Source: Chloroflexota bacterium
Lineage (GTDB): Bacteria; Chloroflexota; UBA5177; JANWHV01
NCBI GenBank assembly: GCA_025450255.1
Contig: JANWHV010000071.1
Coordinates: 1 to 5,732 of the forward strand
Direction of reading: 5' to 3'
Length of the DNA stretch: 5,732 bases
Numbering within the stretch: position 1 is the first letter of the stretch; each line of letters begins with the position of its first letter. The notes below the pieces were generated by a model, which saw nothing but the letters and a program-made list of their open reading frames with translations, was not told where the DNA came from and made no database searches. Position numbers and translations under genes: made by a program. Shown here piece after piece: positions 1-5,563 of this stretch.

Positions 1-967
1 GAAACGTGCTGCCCACGGCACGCGGCATCCCCCGCAACCACTCCGCGCCCGCCATCGCGCGTTTGCCGGCCGGCTGCACGGTGTCCAGCACAATGCCGCC
101 CTTCCCCGTCACGACCGTTGGGCAATGATTTGTGTCCACTATCGTCCCGGCACGATAACGGCCTCCATCGTGCGATCCTGGCACGACATGCGCGGCAATC
201 AGCTTTACCTGCAAACCATGAAGATACGAATAGGCGCCAGGCCAGGGGTTCATGGCCCGGACCTGGCGCGCGATTCGCTCGGCAGGATCAGCCCAGTCTA
301 TCTTGCCGTCAGTCTTTCGCAACCTCTCGGTTACGGTAGCCATTGCATCGTCCTGTGGTTGTGGTTCGATGGCGCCCATTACCCATTGCGGGATCGTCTC
401 GGCGAGCAGCCGCGCTCCGGCCAACGCCAGCTTACCGCTCAGGGTCGCGCTGGTATCCTCCTGTTCGATTGACGTCCGAGCCTGCGTGAGCACTGGTCCG
501 GTGTCGAGGCCCTCGTCCATCAGCATGATACTAACGCCCGTTTCGTCGGCTCCATCCAGTATCGCGGCCTGGATTGGCGAGGCGCCTCGATAGCGCGGCA
601 ACAATGACCCATGGACATTGAGACAGCCAAGCCCCGGGAGGCCGAGCACGTTTCGCGAGAGAATCTGCGCGTACGCCGCGACGACTATAAGATCCGGTTC
701 AAGCGACGCAAGCGCCGAAACCGCATCGGGCCGGCGCAGCTTCTCCGGTTGAAAGATCGGGATGCCCGCCGCGAGCGCCCTGGCTTTGACCGGCGAAGCC
801 GACATTTTCTGGCCGCGCCCCGCCGGCCTGTCTGGCTGCGTGAACACTCCTACCACGCGGACCGCGCGGCCGGAAACCCCGCCAAGACGCAGCAGAGCAT
901 CAAGGCTTGGCACGGCAAATTCCGGCGTACCCATGAATACCAGCCGGAGTGCCGCACTGTCTGTCAT
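1..967 (-). CDS. fmt: Methionyl-tRNA formyltransferase (3' end cut by window edge)
   Basis: Fmt transfers a formyl group from 10-formyltetrahydrofolate to the amino group of Met-tRNA(fMet) in the cytoplasm, making the initiator tRNA. The minus strand is open from an ATG at 967 to the left edge (322 full codons, no stop). The N-terminal Rossmann-type domain begins LRLVFMGTPEFAVP (about residues 7-20). The hallmark NVHGSLLPRYRGASPIQAAI covers about 117-136, and DEGLDTGP about 151-158; by family comparison the catalytic residues are N117, H119 and D155. The C-terminal tRNA-binding domain starts near residue 210 (KTDGKIDW at 218-225, NPWPGA from 240). The last visible residues (GKRAM...WLRG) resemble the usual family end, so probably only a few residues are missing. 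The start at 967 is preferred over the internal Met12 because it leaves the normal short leader before the first strand. It lies 41 nt downstream of the receiver-like gene, probably in the queA operon; its own Shine-Dalgarno is weak. Confidence 0.95.
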   Translation of the reverse strand, partial: MTDSAALRLVFMGTPEFAVPSLDALLRLGGVSGRAVRVVGVFTQPDRPAGRGQKMSASPVKARALAAGIPIFQPEKLRRPDAVSALASLEPDLIVVAAYAQILSRNVLGLPGLGCLNVHGSLLPRYRGASPIQAAILDGADETGVSIMLMDEGLDTGPVLTQARTSIEQEDTSATLSGKLALAGARLLAETIPQWVMGAIEPQPQDDAMATVTERLRKTDGKIDWADPAERIARQVRAMNPWPGAYSYLHGLQVKLIAAHVVPGSHDGGRYRAGTIVDTNHCPTVVTGKGGIVLDTVQPAGKRAMAGAEWLRGMPRAVGSTF

Positions 968-1008
968 GCCCGATATTCCAATCGCCAAATCCTGTTCCCG
1001 ACCGGCCG

Positions 1009-1440
1009 CTACCCGCTGAGAATCCTCTTAAACCTCTCACGGACACCAACTCGTTTTCTGCCCGTGCCCTGAGCCTTGAGTTTGGCGGAGAGCGCGTCAA
1101 GCGCCTCGGAAATATGGGCGGCATTCACGGGGTTAGCCACCACGTACGCGCCGGTCGCCCGCAACTCCTGTTCGCGCTCGGCCAGTTGTCGCCCATCGAG
1201 GTGGGTCAATACCGTCGCTCCGGTACGTCTGAGCCGCTTAACCGCATCCATACGCTCCGGACTATCCGCGGAGCCGATCTCAAACGTAACGGCGTCGTAG
1301 CCGCTTATTATCGACTCAACTCCGCTGGGCATAGCGCTCATGAATGACGTCCCCCATCCCGCCGGGTGATTGTCAAACACCATCGTGTACAACTCACGCA
1401 GGGACATATTGTTGTTGCCGATTATGAGCAACATCCTCAC
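1009..1440 (-). CDS. Degenerate receiver-domain-like protein with basic C-terminal tail, function unknown
   Basis: I do not recognise this as a named gene. The 143-residue product starts MRMLLIIGNNN like the first strand of a CheY-type receiver. Later segments also follow the receiver pattern: YDAVTFEIG (48-56, strand 3), GATVLTHLD (74-82, strand 4 with T79 at the conserved Thr/Ser place), and GAYVVANPV (97-105, strand 5 with the KP place occupied by N103-P104), then a helix to about 121. The phospho-acceptor Asp appears to be Glu54 and the conserved Lys is Asn103, so classical phosphorylation is unlikely. Residues 122-143 are strongly basic (eight Lys/Arg, one Glu), suggesting nucleic-acid or membrane-surface contact (inference). 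I chose the GTG at 1440 because GGGGAG lies 7 nt upstream and the fold begins there. The frame stays open back to a GTG at 1545 that overlaps the queA stop, but those 35 extra residues look unstructured. It sits between queA and fmt, probably co-transcribed. The fold is inferred from pattern only. Confidence 0.7.
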   Translation of the reverse strand: MRMLLIIGNNNMSLRELYTMVFDNHPAGWGTSFMSAMPSGVESIISGYDAVTFEIGSADSPERMDAVKRLRRTGATVLTHLDGRQLAEREQELRATGAYVVANPVNAAHISEALDALSAKLKAQGTGRKRVGVRERFKRILSG

Positions 1441-1447
1441 CGTGGTA

Positions 1448-1453
1448 CTCCCC
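1448..1453 (-). promoter_or_regulatory. Ribosome binding site deciding the start of the receiver-like gene
   Basis: Read on the minus strand, this is GGGGAG, with 7 nt to the GTG at 1440. It is the best Shine-Dalgarno among the candidate starts (GTG 1545, ATG about 1467, GTG 1440, ATG 1434) and supports the 143-residue form. For ATG 1434 the spacing would be 13 nt, which is less favourable. Confidence 0.5.
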
Positions 1454-1541
1454 GCGCCGATACGCATGCCGTGTCGCGCCAACTGGCCTTGGTGACGATC
1501 ATACCGCAACGTCCCTGTGTAGGCGCCAAGGCCGCGCGGCG

Positions 1542-2567
1542 TCACAGTATCAGCATTGCGTCGCCAAAACTGAAGAATCGATAGCGCTCGCTCACCGCGG
1601 TGGCGTATGCCCTGTCGATCAGCGGCTTGCCGGCGAATGCACTGACCAGCATCAGTAACGAGGATTTCGGCAGGTGGAAGTTGGTGACCAGGGCATCCGT
1701 TACGCGAATCGGCACGCCTGGATAGATGAATATGTCGGTCCAGCCCGACCAGGCATCGGCTCGCCCTGCCGCCGCGACCGTCTCCAGAACGCGTACGGTG
1801 GTCGTTCCAACCGCCACGACCCTGTTGCCCGCGCCACGCGCGGTCGCGATTGCGGCGGCGGTCTCCGCCGGCAAAATGCCGAACTCGGCATGCATGACAT
1901 GCTGTTCTACCTGCTCCGTCTGCACTGGCCGGAATGTTCCCAGGCCGACGTGCAGAGTAACGGCCGCGATCCGTATCCCGGCATCATCAAGCCGGCGCAG
2001 CAGGCCGGTCGTGAAGTGGAGCCCCGCCGTTGGCGCGGCCGCGGAACCCGGATCCCGCGCATAGACGGTCTGATAGCGGTCAGGGTCGTCAGGCTCCTGG
2101 TGAATATAAGGCGGCAACGGCAGTGTGCCAAACCTGGCCAGCAACGGCGCGACGGCGCCGCCCTCGCACTCAAAGCGTACAATTCGCTGGCCGTCATCGA
2201 GTATTTCCTCAACCAGCGCGAGCAGCGCTCCATTGCCGAATGACAACTTGTCGCCAACATGCATACGTTTGGCGGGCCGAGCCAGGCAAAGCCAGCGGTC
2301 GCCGTCAAGGTTGCGTAACAACAACAGTTCCGCCGCGCCGCCGCCGCGAACACGTGCTCCCTTCAGCCTGGCCGGCAGCACTCTACTGTCATTCAAGACG
2401 ACGAGATCGCCAGGATCCAGCAGAGCAGGCAGGTCGGCAAACGTTCGATGCGCAAGTCTTCCGCTCTTTCGATCGATCACCAGCAGGCGGGACGCGTCTC
2501 GCGGTTCTACCGGCGTCTGGGCTATCAGGTCGGGCGGCAATGTGTAGTCAAAATCCTCGGTCCGCAT
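1542..2567 (-). CDS. queA: S-adenosylmethionine:tRNA ribosyltransferase-isomerase
   Basis: QueA transfers and isomerises the ribose moiety of S-adenosylmethionine onto 7-aminomethyl-7-deazaguanine at the tRNA wobble position, giving epoxyqueuosine, the penultimate step of queuosine synthesis. The 341-residue length is normal for the family. Family signatures appear in order: DFDYTLPPDLIAQ (5-17), NDSRVLPARL (59-68), PLPPYI (150-155), AAPTAGLHFT (177-186), LHVGLGTFRPV (205-215), VGTTTVRVLE (253-262), NFHLPKSSLLMLVSAF (296-311) and the C-terminal FFSFGDAMLIL (331-341). No key segment is missing. The ATG at 2567 has a modest GAAAG-type ribosome site just upstream and gives the usual N-terminus. 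It is the first gene of a probable minus-strand operon with the receiver-like gene and fmt, and it is divergent from the RCK genes across 96 bp. Other queuosine genes are not in the window, so the cell may import or make the precursor elsewhere. Confidence 0.97.
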   Translation of the reverse strand: MRTEDFDYTLPPDLIAQTPVEPRDASRLLVIDRKSGRLAHRTFADLPALLDPGDLVVLNDSRVLPARLKGARVRGGGAAELLLLRNLDGDRWLCLARPAKRMHVGDKLSFGNGALLALVEEILDDGQRIVRFECEGGAVAPLLARFGTLPLPPYIHQEPDDPDRYQTVYARDPGSAAAPTAGLHFTTGLLRRLDDAGIRIAAVTLHVGLGTFRPVQTEQVEQHVMHAEFGILPAETAAAIATARGAGNRVVAVGTTTVRVLETVAAAGRADAWSGWTDIFIYPGVPIRVTDALVTNFHLPKSSLLMLVSAFAGKPLIDRAYATAVSERYRFFSFGDAMLIL

Positions 2568-2605
2568 GCTTTCAAGTGTACGGGCCCCCGGTCAATGGCG
2601 TTTAC

Positions 2606-2621
2606 TGGCGGCTAAGCGCCA
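2606..2621. repeat. Inverted repeat in the queA / RCK divergent intergenic region
   Basis: TGGCG and CGCCA flank a 6-nt centre (GCTAAG). A further direct copy of TGGCG occurs at 2596-2600, exactly 10 bp upstream, about one helical turn. The whole 96-bp gap (2568-2663) separates two divergent genes, so a regulator site here could affect either. The repeat occupies the -35 area relative to the plus-strand -10 candidate at 2630. With only 5 bp per arm in GC-rich DNA this could be chance. Confidence 0.3.
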
Positions 2622-2629
2622 ACAGACGG

Positions 2630-2635
2630 TATCAT
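2630..2635 (+). promoter_or_regulatory. Candidate -10 element for the RCK gene pair
   Basis: TATCAT matches the TATAAT consensus at five of six positions and would place a transcript start near 2642, about 22 nt before the ATG of the first RCK gene. No good -35 hexamer lies at 16-18 bp: TTTACT at 2601-2606 is 23 bp away. If real, the promoter is probably activator-dependent or weak. Confidence 0.3.
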
Positions 2636-2663
2636 CGCACCGAACGGAATCACGGAGTAGACA

Positions 2664-3065
2664 ATGCGTGTAGTTATTCTGGGCTGCGGTCGAGTTGGCG
2701 CGCGTCTAGCCAGGATGCTCGATGAGTCAGGGCACCAAGTGAGTATGATCGACGCGAATATGGAGTCATTCGAACGCTTGCCCGAGTCATTCGGCGGCCA
2801 GGTCGTTCTCGGTAACGGCATAGACTTTGACATTCTGAACCAGGCCGGCATCGAAAAAGCCGACGCCCTGTGCGCTCTTTCCAACTATGACAACACCAAT
2901 ATCATGGCGAGCCAGATCGCCAGGGAAGTGTTTCACGTGCCGCGCGTGATCACCAGGATTTACGATCCGGCACGCCAGGACACGTTCAGAGAACTTGGTC
3001 TGGAGACCGTGTGTCCGACCCGTGCCGGCGTGGCGCAAATTGAAGCGCTCATAGACATCGGATGA
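2664..3065 (+). CDS. RCK_N (TrkA-N) domain protein, potassium transport regulator, single-domain form
   Basis: This 133-residue cytoplasmic protein is a single Rossmann-fold RCK_N domain of the kind that binds NAD(H) or adenine nucleotides and gates Trk/Ktr potassium transporters. The dinucleotide motif is GCGRVG at residues 7-12. The second strand ends in acidic D30 (MIDAN), which in the family contacts the adenosine ribose. The conserved LGNGIDFDIL...AD..CALSNYDNTN stretch covers about 49-84. The protein stops right after the fold (AQIEALIDIG), so it has no RCK_C ligand-binding domain. The start is supported by GGAG at 2654-2657, 6 nt before the ATG. It is followed after 55 nt by a second RCK gene with both domains, and the two probably assemble together. 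The exact partner transporter (TrkH/KtrB type) is not in the window. No sign of frameshift: the stop is clean and the downstream gene has its own complete N-terminus. Confidence 0.9.
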   Translation: MRVVILGCGRVGARLARMLDESGHQVSMIDANMESFERLPESFGGQVVLGNGIDFDILNQAGIEKADALCALSNYDNTNIMASQIAREVFHVPRVITRIYDPARQDTFRELGLETVCPTRAGVAQIEALIDIG

Positions 3066-3068
3066 CCC

Positions 3069-3097
3069 GGCGGATCCCGCCATCGCGCCTCGGCGCG
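3069..3097 (+). promoter_or_regulatory. Two tandem intercistronic hairpins between the RCK genes
   Basis: The first hairpin is GGCGG-ATC-CCGCC (3069-3081), a perfect 5-bp stem. The second is CGCGC-CTCG-GCGCG (3084-3097 counting the outer and inner pairs), a perfect stem closed by a CTCG tetraloop. Neither is followed by a T-run, so they are not classical intrinsic terminators. They start 3 nt after the stop of the first gene and end about 5 nt before the weak ribosome site (GAGGGG, 3103-3108) of the second. They could stabilise or process the transcript or tune the ratio of the two proteins (inference). Confidence 0.45.
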
Positions 3098-3120
3098 CCC
3101 AAGAGGGGAAAAGTTAGCCA

Positions 3121-3783
3121 ATGTATGTCGTGGTGATCGGAGGCGGGAAGGTAGGATACTACCTGACAAAGGCCCTCCTGGAAGAGCGGCACGAAGTGCT
3201 GCTGGTGGAGCGCGATTTCAAGCGAGCCCGCCGCATCGCCGAGGATTTTGGCCAGGGCGTGGTGTTGCGGGGCGACGGCGCCGAGACGACGACGCTCGAT
3301 CGCGCGGGCGTCGGTCGCGCCGATGTCGTGTGCGCGGTGACCGGTGAAGACGAGGACAATCTGATCGTCTGCCAGGTCGCCAAGAGACACTTCAACGTCA
3401 CCCGCACCATTGCACGGATCAATAATCCCCGAAACGAAGAAATATTCATTCGCCTTGGCATCGACGTCACGGTAAGCGCGACGCAATTCATCATCAGCCT
3501 GATCGAACAAGAGATCCCAACCACACCGTTCGTAAACCTGCTCACGCTGCGCAGTATCGGCATGGAGATTGTCGATCTGTACATGAGTGACGATTGCCCA
3601 TGGGTCGGAAAGCGAATCGCCGATCTGGCCCTGCCGCCAGACACCGTATTGTCCCTGCATATCAGAAACGGCGTACGCTCATTCCCCAGCGCGCAAACGC
3701 TTCTCATGCGGGGCGATAGACTGATCGGCCTTACAAGCCTCGATTCCGAACAGGCCCTGCACGAGACACTTCAGCCGCGGTGA
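3121..3783 (+). CDS. TrkA-family potassium transport regulator (RCK_N plus RCK_C)
   Basis: This 220-residue cytoplasmic protein has the layout of a single-RCK KtrA/TrkA subunit. The RCK_N Rossmann domain covers about 1-135, with GGGKVG at 7-12, acidic E30 at the end of strand 2 (LLVERD), and GDGAETTTLDRAG...ADVVCAVTGEDEDN at about 51-80. The RCK_C (TrkA_C) domain covers about 145-218, including the motifs DCPWVGKRIADLALP (158-172), VLSLHIRNG (176-184) and MRGDRLIGLT (196-205). It would regulate potassium uptake by binding a nucleotide in the N domain and a second ligand in the C domain; the membrane channel subunit is not seen here. The nearest purine-rich site, GAGGGG at 3103-3108, is 12 nt from the ATG, longer than ideal, so translation may be modest or coupled to the first RCK gene. 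Length is close to that of KtrA-type proteins and half that of the duplicated E. coli TrkA. Confidence 0.92.
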   Translation: MYVVVIGGGKVGYYLTKALLEERHEVLLVERDFKRARRIAEDFGQGVVLRGDGAETTTLDRAGVGRADVVCAVTGEDEDNLIVCQVAKRHFNVTRTIARINNPRNEEIFIRLGIDVTVSATQFIISLIEQEIPTTPFVNLLTLRSIGMEIVDLYMSDDCPWVGKRIADLALPPDTVLSLHIRNGVRSFPSAQTLLMRGDRLIGLTSLDSEQALHETLQPR

Positions 3784-3964
3784 CAATCACTACGTGGCGC
3801 GAATCCGTCGTACGTTCGATGCGCGGCTGACGGTACAGTTGGCGGTCACACGATCTGGCCTTCTCGGACGAGCTGTTTGCGTGGGCCGCGAATTACCGCC
3901 GGCACACTTTCAAACGCGTGACAATTGAAGCTAAAGCGCGAATACGATCGCGAGGAGGATAGAC
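3784..3964. other. Intergenic region before the oxidoreductase; no convincing gene
   Basis: In these 181 bp I see no RNA gene, no clear intrinsic terminator for the RCK genes (no stem followed by a T-run) and no strong promoter. One plus-strand frame is open from 3831 to the TAG at 3960-3962 and reads protein-like in places (for example DELFAWAANYRRH), but it has no start codon with a ribosome site. CTTTCAA at 3907-3913 and TTGAAG at 3925-3930 form a loose inverted pair. Confidence 0.4.
3937..3958 (+). promoter_or_regulatory. Small hairpin abutting the strong Shine-Dalgarno of the oxidoreductase
   Basis: AGGAGG at 3953-3958 is a full Shine-Dalgarno with 6 nt to the GTG at 3965, and it decides that start. 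Directly before it, CGCGA-ATACGA-TCGCG (3937-3952) can form a 5-bp hairpin whose 3' arm touches the site. The ribosome site is well supported; a regulatory role for the hairpin is a guess. Confidence 0.6.
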
Positions 3965-5041
3965 GTGGCGGTTGAGCGAGATTCTGGACGGCTGCGCGTG
4001 GCGGTTGCGGGATTGCGCATCGGTGAGTGGCACGCGCGCGCTGTTGCCGAGCACCCGCGTGCCGAGCTTCGCGCCGTATGCGACGCGAATCCTGAACGCG
4101 CTGAAGAGGTCGCGGTAAAATATGGCGCGCCAAAACAATACACCAGCTACGGGCAAATGCTGGAGTCCGAGGAACTCGACGCGGTCTCTATCGCGACGCC
4201 GAACGCGCTGCACGTGCCCATGGTTCGCGCGGCGCTTGCTCGCGGCCTGCACGTGATGTGCGACAAGCCCCTGTCGCTGCGAACCTCAGAGGCGCGTGAG
4301 CTTCTTGCCGAGGCGCGCGCGGCGGGCGTGACGCATGGCATCAACTTCAGCAATCGACCTAATCCAACCGTCCAATTCGTAAAGTCACGCATCGACGAAG
4401 GCGCGCTTGGCCGGATCTATGAAGTGCATCTTACCTATTTGCAGGACTGGCTCAGCGATCCAAACGCGCCATATACGTGGCGTAACTCGCGGGCCGAAAG
4501 CGGCAGTGGCGCTCTTGGCGATATTGCGTCGCACGTGCTGGATCTGGCGCGCCTATTTGCCGGCGAAATTGACGCCGTGAGCGCGTCGCTCGCCACGGTA
4601 GTCGGCGAGCGTACCGGCATCGGCGGCGCCGCTATCCCGGTCGACGTAGACGATCTTGCCCATCTTACTCTTCACTTCGCCGCCGGAAGCCACGGTATAC
4701 TGCGCGTTTCCCGCGTGGCAAGGGGCCGCTGCGATATTCGCCGGGTCGAGCTATTTGGCGAGCAGGCATCGCTGGTTCTTGAGATCGACCAGGGCGTGAA
4801 CCGCGTGCTTCGCGCCGACGAAATGACCGCGTGGCGCGGCGACGGCTTCCGGGAGGTCTTCGCGTCCGATCCCAGGGAATGGAGCTGGGGCGGGAACATC
4901 ACCACCTGGATCGACGCCGCCCTCGCACGCCGAGAGATGTCGCCGAATTTCGAGGATGGCTTGCGCTGTCAGGAGATACTCGATGCCGCTCTGCTGTCCG
5001 CGGAGCAGCGACGATGGGTCGATGTGCGGCATGGCGCGTAG
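3965..5041 (+). CDS. Gfo/Idh/MocA-family NAD(P)-dependent oxidoreductase
   Basis: Members of this family oxidise or reduce sugars, inositols and related polyols in the cytoplasm using NAD(P); the substrate here cannot be read from sequence. The product has 358 residues, a typical length. The N-terminal Rossmann domain (about 10-125) carries VAVAGLRIGEWHARA, where the glycine motif is GLRIG (16-20) instead of the common GxGxxG/GLGxG type. SIATPNALH (75-83) precedes the signature lysine motif, here DKP (100-102) where EKP is usual; K101 is the expected catalytic lysine. The C-terminal alpha/beta domain contains GALGDIASHVLDLARLF (182-198), the family's G..xxxHxxD element, with H190 and D193. 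The start is a GTG with AGGAGG 6 nt upstream. It stands alone on the plus strand between the RCK genes (181 bp away) and a convergent nucleotidyltransferase, so context does not assign a pathway. It could take part in sugar catabolism or glycan sugar synthesis. Confidence 0.92.
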   Translation: MAVERDSGRLRVAVAGLRIGEWHARAVAEHPRAELRAVCDANPERAEEVAVKYGAPKQYTSYGQMLESEELDAVSIATPNALHVPMVRAALARGLHVMCDKPLSLRTSEARELLAEARAAGVTHGINFSNRPNPTVQFVKSRIDEGALGRIYEVHLTYLQDWLSDPNAPYTWRNSRAESGSGALGDIASHVLDLARLFAGEIDAVSASLATVVGERTGIGGAAIPVDVDDLAHLTLHFAAGSHGILRVSRVARGRCDIRRVELFGEQASLVLEIDQGVNRVLRADEMTAWRGDGFREVFASDPREWSWGGNITTWIDAALARREMSPNFEDGLRCQEILDAALLSAEQRRWVDVRHGA

Positions 5042-5042
5042 G

Positions 5043-5060
5043 TGCCTGAGGCGTCAGGTA
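5043..5060. repeat. Small inverted repeat spanning the convergent gene ends
   Basis: CCTGA-GGCG-TCAGG (5045-5058) is a perfect 5-bp stem with a 4-nt loop, extendable by one G-T and one T-A pair to 5043-5060. It lies just after the oxidoreductase stop (5039-5041) and includes the rfaE2-like stop codon (5054-5056). It might act as a weak shared terminator, but there is no T-run on either strand. Confidence 0.25.
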
Positions 5061-5563
5061 AGCCGTTCGCGTATGCGCGTTACCAGCGATGTCGTCGACC
5101 TGCCCTGAAGGTACGGCACAATCGCGATCTCGCCGCCATAGGCTTTCACGGCCGGCGCCTCGGGAAGCGCCACGCCAACTCCGTCATCACCTGACGTGTA
5201 GTCGCCTCCCTTGACGTACACGGCGGGTTTAACCTCCGAGATGAGCGCGCTGGCGGTTAGCTCATCGAACAACAGTACCGCGTCCACATAGCGCAGTCCA
5301 AGCAGCACCAGGGCACGATCCTCTTGAGGCACAAGCGGGCGCTCCGGGCCTTTCAGCGCGCGTACCGTGGCATCGGTGTTTATGGCGACAAGCAAGAAGT
5401 CACCGAGCGAGCGCGCTGCGGCAAGATAGGTCACGTGCCCTGCGTGGAGCACGTCGAATACCCCGTTCGTCAGCACGAGCCGCTGTCCGTTCGCGCGCAA
5501 CTCCGCGGCGAGCGCCGCCGCGCCGTCACGCGCAAGTAACACCCCCGGACGCGGTGTCGTCAT
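5054..5563 (-). CDS. rfaE2: RfaE2/HldE C-terminal-type sugar-phosphate nucleotidyltransferase (stand-alone domain)
   Basis: Proteins of this type transfer AMP from ATP to D-glycero-beta-D-manno-heptose 1-phosphate, giving ADP-heptose for cell-surface glycans. The 169-residue product is a single cytidylyltransferase-fold domain. LTNGVFDVLHAGHVTYL (31-47) contains the HxGH motif (H40, H43) that binds the nucleotide. LLVAINTDATVRALKG (57-72), RPLVPQEDRA (75-84), YVKGGDY (116-122) and the GRSTTS element (154-159) all match RfaE2 proteins. The kinase half present in E. coli HldE is absent, as in organisms with separate HldA and HldC. The ATG at 5563 overlaps the TGA of the upstream permease gene as ATGA, implying translational coupling and one transcript. 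Other heptose-pathway genes are not visible, so the true substrate could be another sugar or polyol phosphate; the domain family is secure, the substrate is not. Confidence 0.9.
   Translation of the reverse strand: MTTPRPGVLLARDGAAALAAELRANGQRLVLTNGVFDVLHAGHVTYLAAARSLGDFLLVAINTDATVRALKGPERPLVPQEDRALVLLGLRYVDAVLLFDELTASALISEVKPAVYVKGGDYTSGDDGVGVALPEAPAVKAYGGEIAIVPYLQGRSTTSLVTRIRERLT

Noticed and set aside
611..1072. A 153-codon plus-strand open frame opposite fmt
   Set aside because: It is antisense to Fmt catalytic motifs; the translation is highly basic and low in hydrophobic core residues, typical of a shadow frame.
2581..2593. GC palindrome-like cgggcccccggtc as a terminator
   Set aside because: It sits upstream of both divergent genes, not downstream of any gene, and has no T-run.
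2030..2725. A 231-codon plus-strand open frame across queA and into the first RCK gene
   Set aside because: It lies antisense to the conserved QueA coding sequence, crosses the divergent intergenic region, and its translation is Arg/Ala/Pro-rich without any family pattern; it is a GC-rich shadow frame.
3049..3660. A 203-codon minus-strand open frame opposite the second RCK gene
   Set aside because: The plus strand there encodes a full RCK_N+RCK_C protein with all motifs; the antisense translation shows no recognisable domain and has no ribosome site evidence.
3790..3835. Possible terminator after the second RCK gene
   Set aside because: Only imperfect pairings (GCGCGAA with TTCGATGCGC, CCGTC with GACGG over a long loop) and no T-tract follow the stop.
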